DNA from: Eulemur rufifrons
Lineage: Eukaryota; Chordata; Mammalia; Primates; Lemuridae
DNA: 64,000 bases
NCBI RefSeq assembly: GCF_041146395.1
Contig: NC_090983.1
Span: forward strand, 65,417,501 to 65,481,500
Direction: 5' to 3'
Positions 38,480-49,514 of this stretch are shown in pieces (the first letter of the stretch is position 1; each line of letters opens with the position of its first letter). The notes below the pieces were generated by a model. It was given only the letters and a program-made list of their open reading frames with translations, had not been told where the DNA came from and ran no database searches. The position numbers and the translations under genes were made by a program.

Positions 38480-39190
38480 GAGATTTAACCTTGGGCCTTT
38501 AATTTCACCTTATTGAATTGCATAACAGGAAGCAGTTATAGCCACAATTTTGGTCATTTTCTTGCGGAGTATTTTCCTTTAGTTATTTACTCCGTCTGCA
38601 GAACCTCTCCTGAGCCAACGTGGACAATATGGCTGCACATAATTAGAATGGGAAGGAGACCCGGGTTAACTATTCAGCTTTCGGTACCGAATGGCCCTAG
38701 AATTGATTTAATTAATACACTGTTTTGGCCCATTTCAGAGCTTTCTGGGGCACAATCAATATTGACCTCTGTTGATTCAAAACGACCCACAAAAGAACAG
38801 GAGTTGGTATTAGGGGAGTGACTGAATAAAGGGTAGCAGCAAGGCAATCTAGGAACTCCGGACCTTGGGGGATGGCCATGCCCCCACTGGCCTTGCCAGT
38901 GAGTTAGTTAAGTGGAGAGAAGAAAAAGCTGCAGAATGTTGGGGTTGGGAGCACATTTCCCGGGTTCGTGTTTCCCGTGAAAGGACCTGGATCAGTGCAG
39001 CGCTTTTGGCCTTCCCGCCCCTCGCTCATGCCTCCCCTCTCTGCCAGGTGGGCTAAATAAGGGGAAGCGACCGGCTTGGGCAGCTCGGTGGCTGCTCCAG
39101 TCTCTCTGGCCCGCCACACCATGTGTACCCTGGCTGACTTGGGCCCTGCCCTTGGAAGCCTGCGGTTTTCCTGCGCTTACTGAGTGGGCA
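38480..39190. promoter_or_regulatory. Candidate conserved non-coding / promoter-like segment
   Basis: Unlike its surroundings this segment shows no transposon text and keeps many CpGs in moderately GC-rich DNA. Visible sites are a perfect 12-bp palindrome TTCGGTACCGAA (38680-38691), a homeobox-type TTAATTAATAC, TCAATATTGACC, CCCGGGTT, and a TATA-like GCTAAATAAGGGG at 39054 followed by a short reading frame from ATG at 39121 (MCTLADLGPALGSLRF..., 20 codons). Enhancer or orphan promoter is an inference; a 102-codon ORF at 38513 has no recognised motif. Confidence 0.35.
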
Positions 39191-40354
39191 CGTCTGCTTA
39201 ATTGCGGGGTTTGGAATTAGGAAGTCATGGTTGTGTTTCCCTCACCCATGTCTCCAACTGAGACTTCTTCAACGTTAAAGGAAATAATTTGATTTCTGTG
39301 TGTTGTCTCCGTTGCCTCTCTTCAGTTGGCCTGGAATTCAGGTGGGGAAAACAGAGGCTATTTATCCGCTTCTTCAAACTGTAATATATGGAATCAGAGA
39401 AGGCTCTTTCACAAATGAGACAGCCATTGGTCTCAGTTTTGAAACATGATTCAGACTGTAATAGTCAAAAAAAGATAGAAAAGTGACAAAGACGCACATG
39501 TGCATGGTGTGTCCAAGAGACCCCAACAGTGTGGTATAGCTAGAACAAAGTGTAAGAAGAGAAAGAGGCAGTAGATAAAGCTCGACAGGTATTCAGGGAA
39601 TAGAGAGCTTATAGCACAGAGGGTTATATCAAGGTCACAGTTCCTGCTGAGAAGCAAGTCTGGGGAAAGACAGAAAGTAGGACAGTTCTCTGGGTCTCAG
39701 TAGCAGGAACTGGGGCAGAGCCTCTTTAAGGCCCTGTCGTAGGAATGACACGAATCCAATCACCTGCATCCTTGCACAAAGCCACTTAAAGTCTCAAATT
39801 CTGGAAGAGACTGACTATATGCTTCACCCTGGAAACTTGTATAGTGGAGAGGGAGGTGTCAGGGAGGGCATTTTGACAGTTCTGCTGGGACCACATGGAA
39901 TGGGAGAGGGGCAGTTCCCCAAGGGAAGAACTAGAGGCTATTACTGAAGAAGAGAAAAGAATGCTCTGCAGGAGAAAATGTCAAATGTCCACTACAACAG
40001 TTTTATAACATGCTAAAGCGTTTAGAATTTAGTCAGTTACCACTTACTGAGTTCATACTTGCACAAAGCAAGTGTTTCCCAAAAGTGTCCCATGAAACTC
40101 TTTCCCTGAGATGTTCTTAAAATATAGATCCCAAGATCAAATTAAGTTTGGGAGACACTGCATGCAATGTTTCTCCTCTAAGAGAATTATGGGCATTTGC
40201 AGGATAAAGTCTAGGAAGTTCCTTAGCAAAGAATCCTGTTTAACTTTATTTAACTCAATCATGTCCAAACTTACTTGACTACAAAAATCCTTTTTAAAAA
40301 AGTCAAATATCTATTAACATCCCACAAAACTTATTTGAAATGCCCTTGGGAAGT
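39191..40354. other. Intergenic, no identified element
   Basis: Mixed-composition DNA with short ORFs only. No repeat family is recognised. Confidence 0.5.
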
Positions 40355-40580
40355 ATTGAGCCCTCTCATTTGATTCTCAAAGCAATTGTGCAAGGTATTT
40401 TTATGCTCATTTTACAGATGAGAAACCCAAAACTCAAAGTTATTAAAAACAAATCAACAACAACCACAAAAACTCCCTCAAGTTTTCTGACCTCTTAAAT
40501 GGGACACAGCCTAGGTCACAGACCTCAGATGCATGCTTTAGCCACCGTACCACAGCCACCCAGCCCTAAGAAACACCAGA
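40355..40580 (-). repeat. MIR SINE
   Basis: Antisense MIR core: 'tttgattctcaaagcaattgtg', 'ctcattttacagatgagaaaccc' and 'aggtcacagacctcag'. A CAA/AAC-rich patch near 40,445 interrupts it. Confidence 0.75.
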
Positions 40581-41209
40581 GAGATTTGCAGCAGGGGAAT
40601 CCATGACTGCTTTTGTGCTTTCCCGGGATCCTCCGTCAGCGATATGGAATCCACTGCATGCAGTGGGAGTGTGTGCGTGAGTGGGATGGAGGGGTAGGAA
40701 AATAGGCTTGGTGATTATTGTGGCAATTTAGAGAGAAGTGGTAATGGGGAAACTGAACTTGGGTAGCAGCGGTGGAGATGGAAAAGAAAGTGTGGGAGAG
40801 GTACACAGGAGTCAGTGTCATCAAGACTTGGTTACTGATTGGATGTAAGGAGTGAGGGATAGCTCCTAGGTTTCTGGTTTGGATGAGTGTATATGTATAG
40901 GAGCATCTTTAAAAACATAAGCAATTCAGGAGGAGAAGCTGGAGGAAAAGCTGAAGTAGAAGTTTCTCCAGAGTCAAAGTGATACTATTCTGAAAAGAAA
41001 GGAACCAAATGACAAGCATATTATAATTGTCCCGTGCCCTTGTAGTTTTCAAATTTTGGACAAGTAACTATATAATGAGATTTGAGTTTAACTCATTTTA
41101 AGCAAAGAGATATTGTGCTGGCATATTTCTATTATTAATTCACTGAAGTGCCATGGGAATTCTAAACAATTTAAGTTCAGTCTTAGTTACTACACTTAGA
41201 TCTTTCTAA
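40581..41209. other. Intergenic, no identified element
   Basis: Purine-rich patch at 40,660-40,820; nothing coding is recognised. Confidence 0.45.
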
Positions 41210-41650
41210 CAGTTTACCTAGTTGCAAAACCAAGTACTCCAGAATTTAGTGGCTTAAAATAACAATCTGCAACTTAGGGCTTGACAGGTTGGCTCATCTC
41301 TGCTTCATATGTCATCAGCTTTGGTGGTTCCACCAAGAATTGAAGGACCCTCTTCCCAGAGGGTTCACTCACCGGCACTGGCTATCGGCTGGGAGGTCGG
41401 CCTGGATTAAGGGATGGGGCCTTCCTTCCTCTCCATGAGGGCCTCTCCCTGTGGCCTGGCTTTCCTCACAGCACGGTGGCTGGGTGCTAAGGGAAAGTGA
41501 CCCAAGAGCTGTATCTGCCTTTTATGATCTAGCCTTGGAAGTTATACAGAGTTCTCTGTCACCTGAGGCAGTCACAATGACCCACCCAAATTAAGGGGAA
41601 GGGACATAACCCCCTCCTCTTGATGGGTGAGTGGCAAAGTTCTGGAAAAG
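41210..41650. repeat. Unassigned ancient interspersed repeat
   Basis: Phrases such as 'agtggcttaaaataacaatctg', 'cggctgggaggtcggcc' and 'gccttttatgatctagccttgg' occur in a dispersed mammalian LTR or DNA-transposon family. I cannot name the family. Confidence 0.5.
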
Positions 41651-41813
41651 CATGTGGGATGGAAAATATTGTTGTAGTCACTTTTGAAAAACACAACTGG
41701 CCACATTAGTTATGACATTTATTGTATTCTTTTAAATGTGACAATTCTTCCTTCTTCAAGTTACAAACTAAAGAAGAAGTCAGTAAAACTAAAGGAGTAT
41801 CTTGACTTTCTTT

Positions 41814-42684
41814 TTAAAAATTTTATTTCAGAATATCACATGGGTACAAATATTTTGGTTACATAAATTGCTTTGGTACCATTTAAGTCGAAGTTATAAG
41901 CGTGCCCGTCACCCAGATAGTGTGCACTGCACCTGTTAGGTGTGAATTTACCCATTTCCCCTCGCCACCTGCTTGATTTCTGATAAGTGTTATTTCCATA
42001 TGTGCACATAAGTGTTGATCAATTTGTTCCAATTTAATGGTGAGAAGATGTGGTGTTTGTTTTTCCATTCTTGTGATACTTCACTTAGAAGAATGATCTC
42101 CAGCTCCATCTAGGATGATATAAGAGGTATTATTAGTTCACCGTTTTTTGTGGCTGAGTAGTACTCCATGGTATACATATACCACATTTTATTAATCCAC
42201 TCATGTATTAATGGGCACTTGAGTTGTTTCTACTTCTTTGCAATTATGAATTGTTCTGCTATAAACATTTGGGTACAGGTGTCTTTTTTATAGAATGTCT
42301 TTTTTTCTTTTGGGTAGATACCCAGTAGTGGGATTGCTGGATCAAATGGTAGTTCTACTTTTAGTTCTTTAAGTTATCTACACACTACTTTCCATAGACA
42401 TTGTACTAATTTGCAGTCCCACCAACAGTATATAAGTGTTCCTACCTCTTCACATCCACGCCAACATTTGCTGTTGTGGGACTTTTTGATAAAAGCTATT
42501 TTCACTGGAGTTAGGTGATATCTCATTGTGGTCTTGATTTGCATTTCCCTGCTGATTAGAGATATTGAGCAATTTTTCATATGTTTGTTGGCCATTAGTC
42601 TATCTTCTTTTGAAAAGTTTCTGTTCATGTCTTTTGCCCACTTTTTTATGGGGTTGATTTTTTTCTTGCTGATTTGCTTGAGTT
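41814..42684 (-). mobile_element. 5'-truncated L1 with target-site duplication
   Basis: Minus strand: the ORF2 C-terminus ([20 protein letters not shown], then [15 protein letters not shown] and a Cys-rich [19 protein letters not shown]) followed by the 3'UTR and an A-rich tail at the left end. The flanks TATCTTGACTTTCTTT (41798-41813) and TATCTTGATTTTCTTT (42685-42700) differ at one base. Low decay and a readable ORF2 tail make this the youngest L1 in the window; it matches a strepsirrhine-type L1 more than the old L1M copies nearby. Confidence 0.9.
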
Positions 42685-42700
42685 TATCTTGATTTTCTTT

Positions 42701-44660
42701 AGGCAAAGATCAGTCAACTAGTTTGAAAGTCATTGGTGAAATTATGAAGAAATATTAATACCAAATAATCTAGTTAAAATATAGATCTAACACTATTTGC
42801 CACTTATTAATAGTTATCAGGATGTTATAGGATGGCAAAGACTGGTATCATCAATACATTACATTCCGGATTATAATAGGCAGTAAACTGGACACATGAT
42901 TTGTTAACTCTCTAAGTTGAACTATCATTAAGTGAATTTGATTCATTGATGTCTATAATATGTTCTTCTTATGTAATCAAAACCATGTATTTGGAAACAA
43001 AAACGTATTTTTTTCCAAATTGCATTTTTAACATCTTGAATTCTCTTGAAAAACAATAATAAGATATCTGAAAGTAGAGAATTTGAGGAAATGAGATAGG
43101 AGAAGAAAACAAAATATTTAAGTTATGGGAAGTTGAAATTTAAAATTTCATAAACAAGGGAAAATATTTCTTATACATAGAGGAAGAAAAGGGCACAGTT
43201 GGAACTGCAAAATTTCTCTAGCATGTACCAAATACCAAGTGTCATATGCGTCATCACATTTCTTTCTGATATTATTACTTCCAGCCATATGTGTGTTTTC
43301 TATTGCCAGGCAATTCTCACTGTGCCCAACATACTCCATCCAAATTCCCACCCTTTGCTTGGCAGCCTCTGGATGTTCCCTTTTTCTGTATGGAAGTACA
43401 ACTCTTTCCAGAATTCTAGCTCTTACTACTTGATTGCCACACCAGGACTATGGCTGGTTTCATGAAAAGATGGCCAGTTAGAAGGTGTAAAGTTTGTATA
43501 ATGGCAAAGGTTACAGGGAATTGAGAGAACATTTCATAATGCAGAGGATAACAAGGCAAGCTTCCAGGCAGAGTGACAGCCTCCCAGATCCCCAGAGTTC
43601 TCCACGAGGCAGTGGCACTGTGGATGATACTAGCTGCAGAGAGTGAATGATTGCATCAGATATGAGACTCTCTGGGCAATTCTCAGGGACATTTTAAAAA
43701 ACTTCTTTTGAAATATAATATACACACACAAAAATGCACATATGATGTGTCAAGCTTCATATGTTTTCACAAACTAAACACCTCAAGGAAGTTTTTATAC
43801 TTTAAGTTCTACCCTGCCCAACTGTTCTGGAAACTCTGATGTCGGATTTGCCTACAAAGCAAAACAACCTCAATACATTTCTGAGTATTTCCTGTGAAAC
43901 TGGTTATTTCCCAAGCTCATCCCTCAGCTGGCCCAGGCTTCAGGCCTATTTAGGACACATTCCCACACCCACCTTTTCCAGTTTCGCCAGCTCCTATCAG
44001 TTCTCCCTCTCCTTTGAGTGCTTATTTACTCTCGACCACACATTTTCGTAATCATTGGTTCACTAATTGCTTCACACCTGTTCCCATTGCAAATGTATTT
44101 TGAGAGCATGTATTGCTTACTATTTAATCAAAAAGTTAGTTTTCCTTTAATATATCACTTAAAATTGCTTTCTATCTTCCTGAAGTAGCATTATTACAAG
44201 GAGCAGAACTAGAAATTAATGATAAATGGGATTTTTATCGTTAATAAGATTTTCAACAGCTATACAATTAAAGCAAAGAATGCATAAAATATTCAACTCT
44301 TTAATATTCTGAGTCAAAGGTCCAACTACTTTAACACTCCGTCCTGTGAGATAAGATAACCAGTTCACTCATGTGATCAAAGATCTCTATAAATTCTTAT
44401 AAATTTACTTTTATAAATTCTGTTTCTATGGTATATTGGTAAGCTATTTTAGTTATCATTGCCCAAACTGCAAACTCATAGATTGGAGACCAGCTACAAT
44501 AGGGCTTCCCTCTCTGAAAATGCCTGTCTCTGTAGGACAGGCAAAGTTGACCATATTGGCCTTGAGGTCACATGCTAAACTGCTGGCATATATAGGCAGG
44601 GATTTCTTTTACACATTTTACCTAAAGAATATTATAACCAATTTTGCTCATCAAATTAGT
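42701..44660. other. Intergenic, little recognised
   Basis: A weak antisense L1-like patch lies at 43,690-43,790 ('gaaatataatatacacacac', 'catatgttttcacaaac'). The remainder has only short ORFs (for example 43199, 43839, 44436) without motifs. Confidence 0.45.
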
Positions 44661-44669
44661 GTAGATAAA

Positions 44670-45220
44670 AGAAGTATTACTCTAGTCGGGCAAGAATGTG
44701 GAAAGATAGGCACAATCACATGTTGCTGACAGCGTAAATCATACTACCTCTCTGAATAGCAGTATAGTAATACTTATTAAGAATCTTTGCACCCTCATGC
44801 CGAGTAATTCCATTTCTATTTAATTACGTCCTAAGTATGTATTCATAAATATAGATAAAGATTTATGTACAAAGATGTTTAATCCAGCATTATTTATACC
44901 AAGAGCAAAAATGTTGAAACAACCATCCACCAACAGGGAAAATGTTAAATAAATTATGGTATGTTTCCATGTGGACCATTAGGCAGAAAAAATAAAGCCA
45001 ATGAAGAATTTTAGACATGGAAAATGCTCATGATATAAGTTTATGTTTAAAAAGGCAGTATGTAGGACTTTTTGTAAAATTATTGATATTTATATGAGTG
45101 AAAGATTGAGAGAAAATGTTATCTCTGAGCGGGTTATCTTGGAGTGGTGTGAATATTGGCTATTTTCATGTTTGTGTTTTCTATATTTATACAATGAAAA
45201 ATTTGTTTTTTAGAAAAATA
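44670..45220 (+). repeat. L1 (L1M type) 3'UTR, diverged
   Basis: Sense old-L1 tail: 'tgttgctgacagcgtaaatc', 'ttatttataccaagagcaaaaatg', 'ccaccaacagggaaaatgttaaataaattatgg'. Strongly diverged. Confidence 0.7.
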
Positions 45221-45324
45221 CTGTTTTGGCAGTACTTTGGAACATAATTAGGTGTTGAAAGTCTCAATCATGATGCTCTCTGTTAATTTAAAAATCACAA
45301 GAACTTCACAAAATCATGAATTTC

Positions 45325-45618
45325 TCTGTTTTGAGTCAGAGTCTGTTCTGTTGTCCTGGCTAGAGTACAATGGCATCATTGCAGCTCACTGCAACCTCAA
45401 ACTCCTGGGCTCAAGGGATCCGATCCTCCTGCCTCAGCCTCGTGAGTAGATGGGACTATAGGTGTGCACTACCACACACGGTTAATTTTTTTGTTTTTGG
45501 TAGAGATGGGTCTTGCTCTTGCTCAGGCTGGTTTCAAACTCCTAAGTTCAAGCAATCCTCTCGCCTCGGCCTCCCAGAGTGCTAGGATTACAGGGTTGAG
45601 TCACCGTACCGGGGCCCC
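45325..45618 (-). mobile_element. Alu SINE, older type, antisense
   Basis: Opens with a decayed poly(T) and GAGTCAGAGTCTGTTCTG, and ends at CCGTACCGGGGCC. The flanks AAATCATGAATTT (45311) and AAACCATGAATTT (45619) look like a target duplication. Confidence 0.9.
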
Positions 45619-45632
45619 AAACCATGAATTTT

Positions 45633-46369
45633 GATGTCCCCTTTCCTTGTAATCTGTTTCATTACAAATCATGTCCCACGATTTCAGTTTCTTCTTTCAA
45701 TATAAGCATTTTAGGTTATTACTCTTCAAAGATATGATTTTGGTTTCCTTAGGCTGACATATTTCTAATGTTTCCTCATGGATTAAAAATAAAAGCTATG
45801 TGCATCTTTGATTTTCCTCCGAACACAGTCCTACACCATGTCGTGCATTTAGTTAATAAGTGGTGACATGCCTGGGAACTTTTTTCTGGATAACTTTTTA
45901 TCAAAAGGGACTGACAGGACCACTTTGTAGTCAATTACACATGGAAAGCACAGTCTACCCAAGGGACACCAAGACACACTAGAGAAGGCTGGAAGAAAGA
46001 TGCATAGGGCTCCAATGATACCGGGAGACCCAGCCAACCGCACGACTGGGGCCCAGGGGCGAGCAGCCAGCCCTGGAAAGAGAGCTCTGAGAACCCGGGG
46101 CCCAGGGGCGATGGCAGAAGACGCTGCGCCACGGACACGCCCAGCGCTGACCGTGACAGAAAACACCACCAGTCAGGGAGACTGGTCTCAGAGAAGAACA
46201 AAGCGCAGGGCGGAGAGAAAAGAGATTGAAAAACTTTAAGCTGGGACAACCGGACAGTTGATGCAGTGTCCCCTTTGAAACTACAGTTCAGGCATTCACT
46301 AGGCCTTGGGACCTCAGCTTCATGAACAGAAAAAATTGCACCTGAAGGTCTTTCTTAAGTCAACTCAGC
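45633..46369. other. WDSUB1 upstream flank
   Basis: No gene recognised. GC content rises from about 46,000, and a 79-codon + strand ORF at 46000 and antisense ORFs reflect GC-rich DNA. This could be upstream promoter sequence or a divergent non-coding transcript. Confidence 0.45.
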
Positions 46370-46418
46370 TTGACCCCAGAGTCAGCTGGAGCGAGGCCCT
46401 CTGGGGTGGCCGAAGGGC

Positions 46419-46430
46419 GCGCATGCGCAG
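46419..46430 (+). promoter_or_regulatory. NRF1-type site
   Basis: GCGCATGCGCAG fits the NRF1 consensus, a common activator of CpG-island housekeeping promoters. Confidence 0.7.
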
Positions 46431-46460
46431 CCGCGCCGGCCCCGCCCGCCTCACCTCCAC

Positions 46461-46470
46461 GTCACGTGAC
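46461..46470 (+). promoter_or_regulatory. Extended E-box palindrome
   Basis: GTCACGTGAC is a 10-base perfect palindrome and an optimal site for USF, MITF or TFE-class bHLH-Zip factors. It sits 31 bases downstream of the NRF1-type site. Confidence 0.7.
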
Positions 46471-47403
46471 CCGCACTGCCCGCGGGGCACCTGAGGGCGG
46501 ATTCCACGCGTCTTGGGTCCTCCAGGTGAGAGGGGCCGCGCCCACAGACCAGCTTAGCGGCGGCGACAGGTGGGGGAGCGCCGCTGGGTTCAGCCCGCGG
46601 AGCCGCCTCGCTCGGGGCGTCTGAATTTCCCGTTCCCTGGAATCCTGTTTTAAACGCGCAGTAGGGCCAGACCAGGACCCTAAGGGCTGCGCGGCGCGGT
46701 CGTGTCTCCTTGGCCCGGGGCTGGGCGGGGCGGGCCGGCGTCGGTGGAAGCCCCAGCTGGGCGCTGCCCCGGCCGGCTGCGGGGTGACCCGGCGTCCGAG
46801 GCCGCCCTTTTGCCTCGGGCCGCTAGGGCCGCAGAGGCCCGGCCGGCTCTGAGAGTTGGTCATTTCGTGCGGGAGGAGTAAGTCGCGGGCTTTATCGTGC
46901 GGGTGCTTGGCTAGTTCGGGTTTGCTTCGGATTAGGTGGGGATGCGTGTGTTTGCACTGGCCGGTTGACCCGCTTCGCCCAGGGTGTCAGCGCTTGGCGT
47001 GACAGCCGAGGCCCGAGTGGACGCCCACAACCCGCCAGGTAGGGGTAGGCTTGAGGGCGCTTTTCAAAACTGTTAAGCTGACGGTGGCCTCCGTGTTTCC
47101 ACCTGGGTTCAAGCTGCAGAGGGAGCTGAGTGCCACAGGGGAGTGAAAGCCAAAGTTTGTTTGGAAAATCACCTGTGTCTGCACTTGCACAATTGGGATT
47201 TTGGGAGTTCTCCAGAAAGCACCACCTGATCTATTGTTTTCAGTGCAGTAATACAGGCGATAATCTACCAGAAACTTTCGTGTTTTTTAGACCTTATTGG
47301 AATTTATGTTTGACAAAAAGAGGCTGAACTTTTGGGGATAAAGTGAAGGTGGGAAAAGACGTGTTCCATTTGTAAATTGTTTAGTAGAGGTTTCCGTAAA
47401 TAA

Positions 47404-47780
<377 letters not shown>

Positions 47781-47944
47781 TCAAGGTCATACCTATCCCT
47801 TCAGGGCTGATTACTGTCTCATTCCAAACCATTTTTTCATTGTCAGATATATATGTATATGTGTATTTTGATTTTGGTAGATTTATTTTCTAATCATTTC
47901 ATATTGTATTCTATATATAATATTGAAAGGCTGGAACTCAGTTG

Positions 47945-48400
47945 GGTTTGAACAAAATAAATAATATTTATTTGAACATGTTAGGTGCTTGACACAGTTT
48001 TACATGGTCTGGATACAGAAATGAACAAGATGTATAAAATACCCACTCCTTTGGAATTTGGGGAAGAAAACAAGTATCTGATGATGGTGGTAATTGCTAT
48101 GCTGAGAATTAAAATAGGATGTGCTAGCCTAGGGAGTGGCTACTTTAGGGAAACCCTCTCTGAAGAGGGACACTGAAATTGAGATCTGAATAACAAATAG
48201 GATCCCAAGAGCAGAGGGAAGAGCATTTCCTTTCAAGAAAACTGCTCTTATGAAGGTGGAAGACTAGGATGAATTTGGCTGGGGAGGATGGAAAGAAGTG
48301 AGGGAGAGTGCCAAGAGTTGAGGTCTGAGAAATGGGCAGGCAAGAATCAGATCCCAGAGGGTTTTATTTGCCATGGTGAGGAGTTTGGATTTTATTCTGA
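47945..48400 (-). repeat. L2 LINE 3'-end fragment
   Basis: Antisense L2 order: 'ggatacagaaatgaacaagatg', then 'gtggctactttagggaaacc', 'gaagagggacactgaaattgagatctgaata' and 'ccaagagcagagggaagagcatttcc'. Confidence 0.65.
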
Positions 48401-49092
48401 ATTTGTGAGTATTCGTGTGTGCACTCTGGCAAAGTCCATTTTTTGCCACTCTGGTTTTCTTCTCTTGGTTTCCTTGATTTATCTAGAGGAGGTTCCTCAC
48501 CTCAAATCTTTTATATCATTTTGTTCTTTATCAGACAAGATGACAAACCATGACAAAGTAGCTTTCAACGCTGCCACTTAAATTTTCAATGAGAGCTCAG
48601 TTTTTTATGAGCGAATCCTATAGTTGCATCTTAAAGACAGAGCAAATAGCCTTGGCTCCACCCTGTGGAAGGAGCAGCTGAGACAGTTTGTTAAAATAGA
48701 ATTTTTTTGAGTTGAGATTAGATCTGGAATGAGGCAGTGTTGGGAATTAATTAGTTATGGGAAAGACTTCAAAGGTGAAATAAATACCTTTGGTTTTGAA
48801 AGTTCAACATCAAATCAGTTTGAAGTTATTTGACAAGTTGCTTTTTCAGGAGTTGTGGAACTTCATTGGTATGGTAGTGGTGACTGTGATCATCGTCAGA
48901 GGTTATAGTCTTATAAATGTTTTTTTGTCTTTCCAAGTTATCCGTATCCCAAGCAATAGATTGTCCTTTAAAAATATTATAGGAGCTTTCATTGAACAAA
49001 TTCTGACATTGATTTTGGCCTTTTTATATGGATTTGAGTTACATTTTCTGATTCCTAGGATGAAGTAACCTTTATCTACTTAAAAATTACAG
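48401..49092 (+). other. WDSUB1 5' intron, no identified element
   Basis: No repeat or exon is recognised before the acceptor AAAATTACAG at 49083-49092. A 92-codon ORF at 48790 has no motif. Confidence 0.5.
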
Positions 49093-49116
49093 GCTGTTTT
49101 ACTTCCAATAAAGAAC
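49093..49116 (+). other. WDSUB1: WDSUB1 5'UTR part of exon 2
   Basis: 24 bases between the acceptor ATTACAG and the start codon. AAGAACATGG gives the start a good Kozak context (A at -3, G at +4). Confidence 0.8.
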
Positions 49117-49514
49117 ATGGTGAAACTAATTCACACATTAGCTGATCATGGTGATGATGTCAACTGCTGTGCCTTCTCCATTTCCCTTTTGGCTACTTGC
49201 TCCTTGGACAAAACTATTCGTCTGTACTCCTTAAGTGACTTTACTGAACTGCCACACTCTCCATTGAAGTTTCACACATATGCTGTCCACTGCTGCTGTT
49301 TCTCCCCTTCAGGACATATTTTGGCTTCATGTTCAACAGATGGTACCACTGTCCTATGGAATACTCAAAATGGACAGACTCTGGCGGTGATGGAACAGCC
49401 TAGTGGTAGCCCTGTGAGAGTTTGCCAGTTTTCCCCAGACTCTACTTGTGTGGCATCAGGGGCAGCTGATGGAACTGTTGTTTTGTGGAATGCACAGTCA
49501 TACAAGTTATATAG
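49117..49514 (+). CDS. WDSUB1: WDSUB1 first coding exon, WD40 repeats 1-3
   Basis: The exon starts [20 protein letters not shown], which matches the WDSUB1 N-terminus. Three WD40 blades follow in order: roughly residues 5-40 ([11 protein letters not shown]), 50-85 ([15 protein letters not shown] to [12 protein letters not shown]) and 92-128 ([12 protein letters not shown] to [12 protein letters not shown]). Each has the D-x-x-x-x-L/V-W/Y ending. It ends with two bases of an Arg codon before the donor GTATGA. WDSUB1 combines a WD40 propeller with SAM and U-box domains and is presumed to be a ubiquitin ligase that selects substrates through the propeller; its physiological substrate is not known to me. 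The upstream frame has no ATG in this exon. Confidence 0.96.

Larger units (their letters stand above)
46370..47050 (+). promoter_or_regulatory. WDSUB1: CpG-island promoter of WDSUB1
   Basis: About 700 bases of dense CpG in otherwise AT-rich DNA, 2 kb upstream of the first coding exon. It has no TATA box and carries an NRF1-type GCGCATGCGCAG (46419-46430), a perfect USF/TFE-type palindrome GTCACGTGAC (46461-46470) preceded by CACGTCAC, and GC boxes (GGGCGGGGCGGG near 46,724). This is the usual layout of a housekeeping promoter. A non-coding exon 1 must lie here; candidate donors are GTGAGA at 46525, GTAAGT at 46878 and GTAGGG at about 47,039, and I cannot choose between them. Confidence 0.85.

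Noticed and set aside
38513..38821. 102-codon ORF as a new gene
   Set aside because: No domain, no splice context, and no start context stronger than chance; retained only as part of the regulatory-segment finding.
42374..42706. 110-codon minus-strand ORF as a host gene
   Set aside because: Its sequence is the L1 ORF2 C-terminus in a 5'-truncated L1.
46462..46863. 133-codon minus-strand ORF in the CpG island
   Set aside because: GC-rich DNA rarely contains stops; the Pro/Arg/Gly-rich text has no recognised motif, and the island sits at the WDSUB1 promoter.
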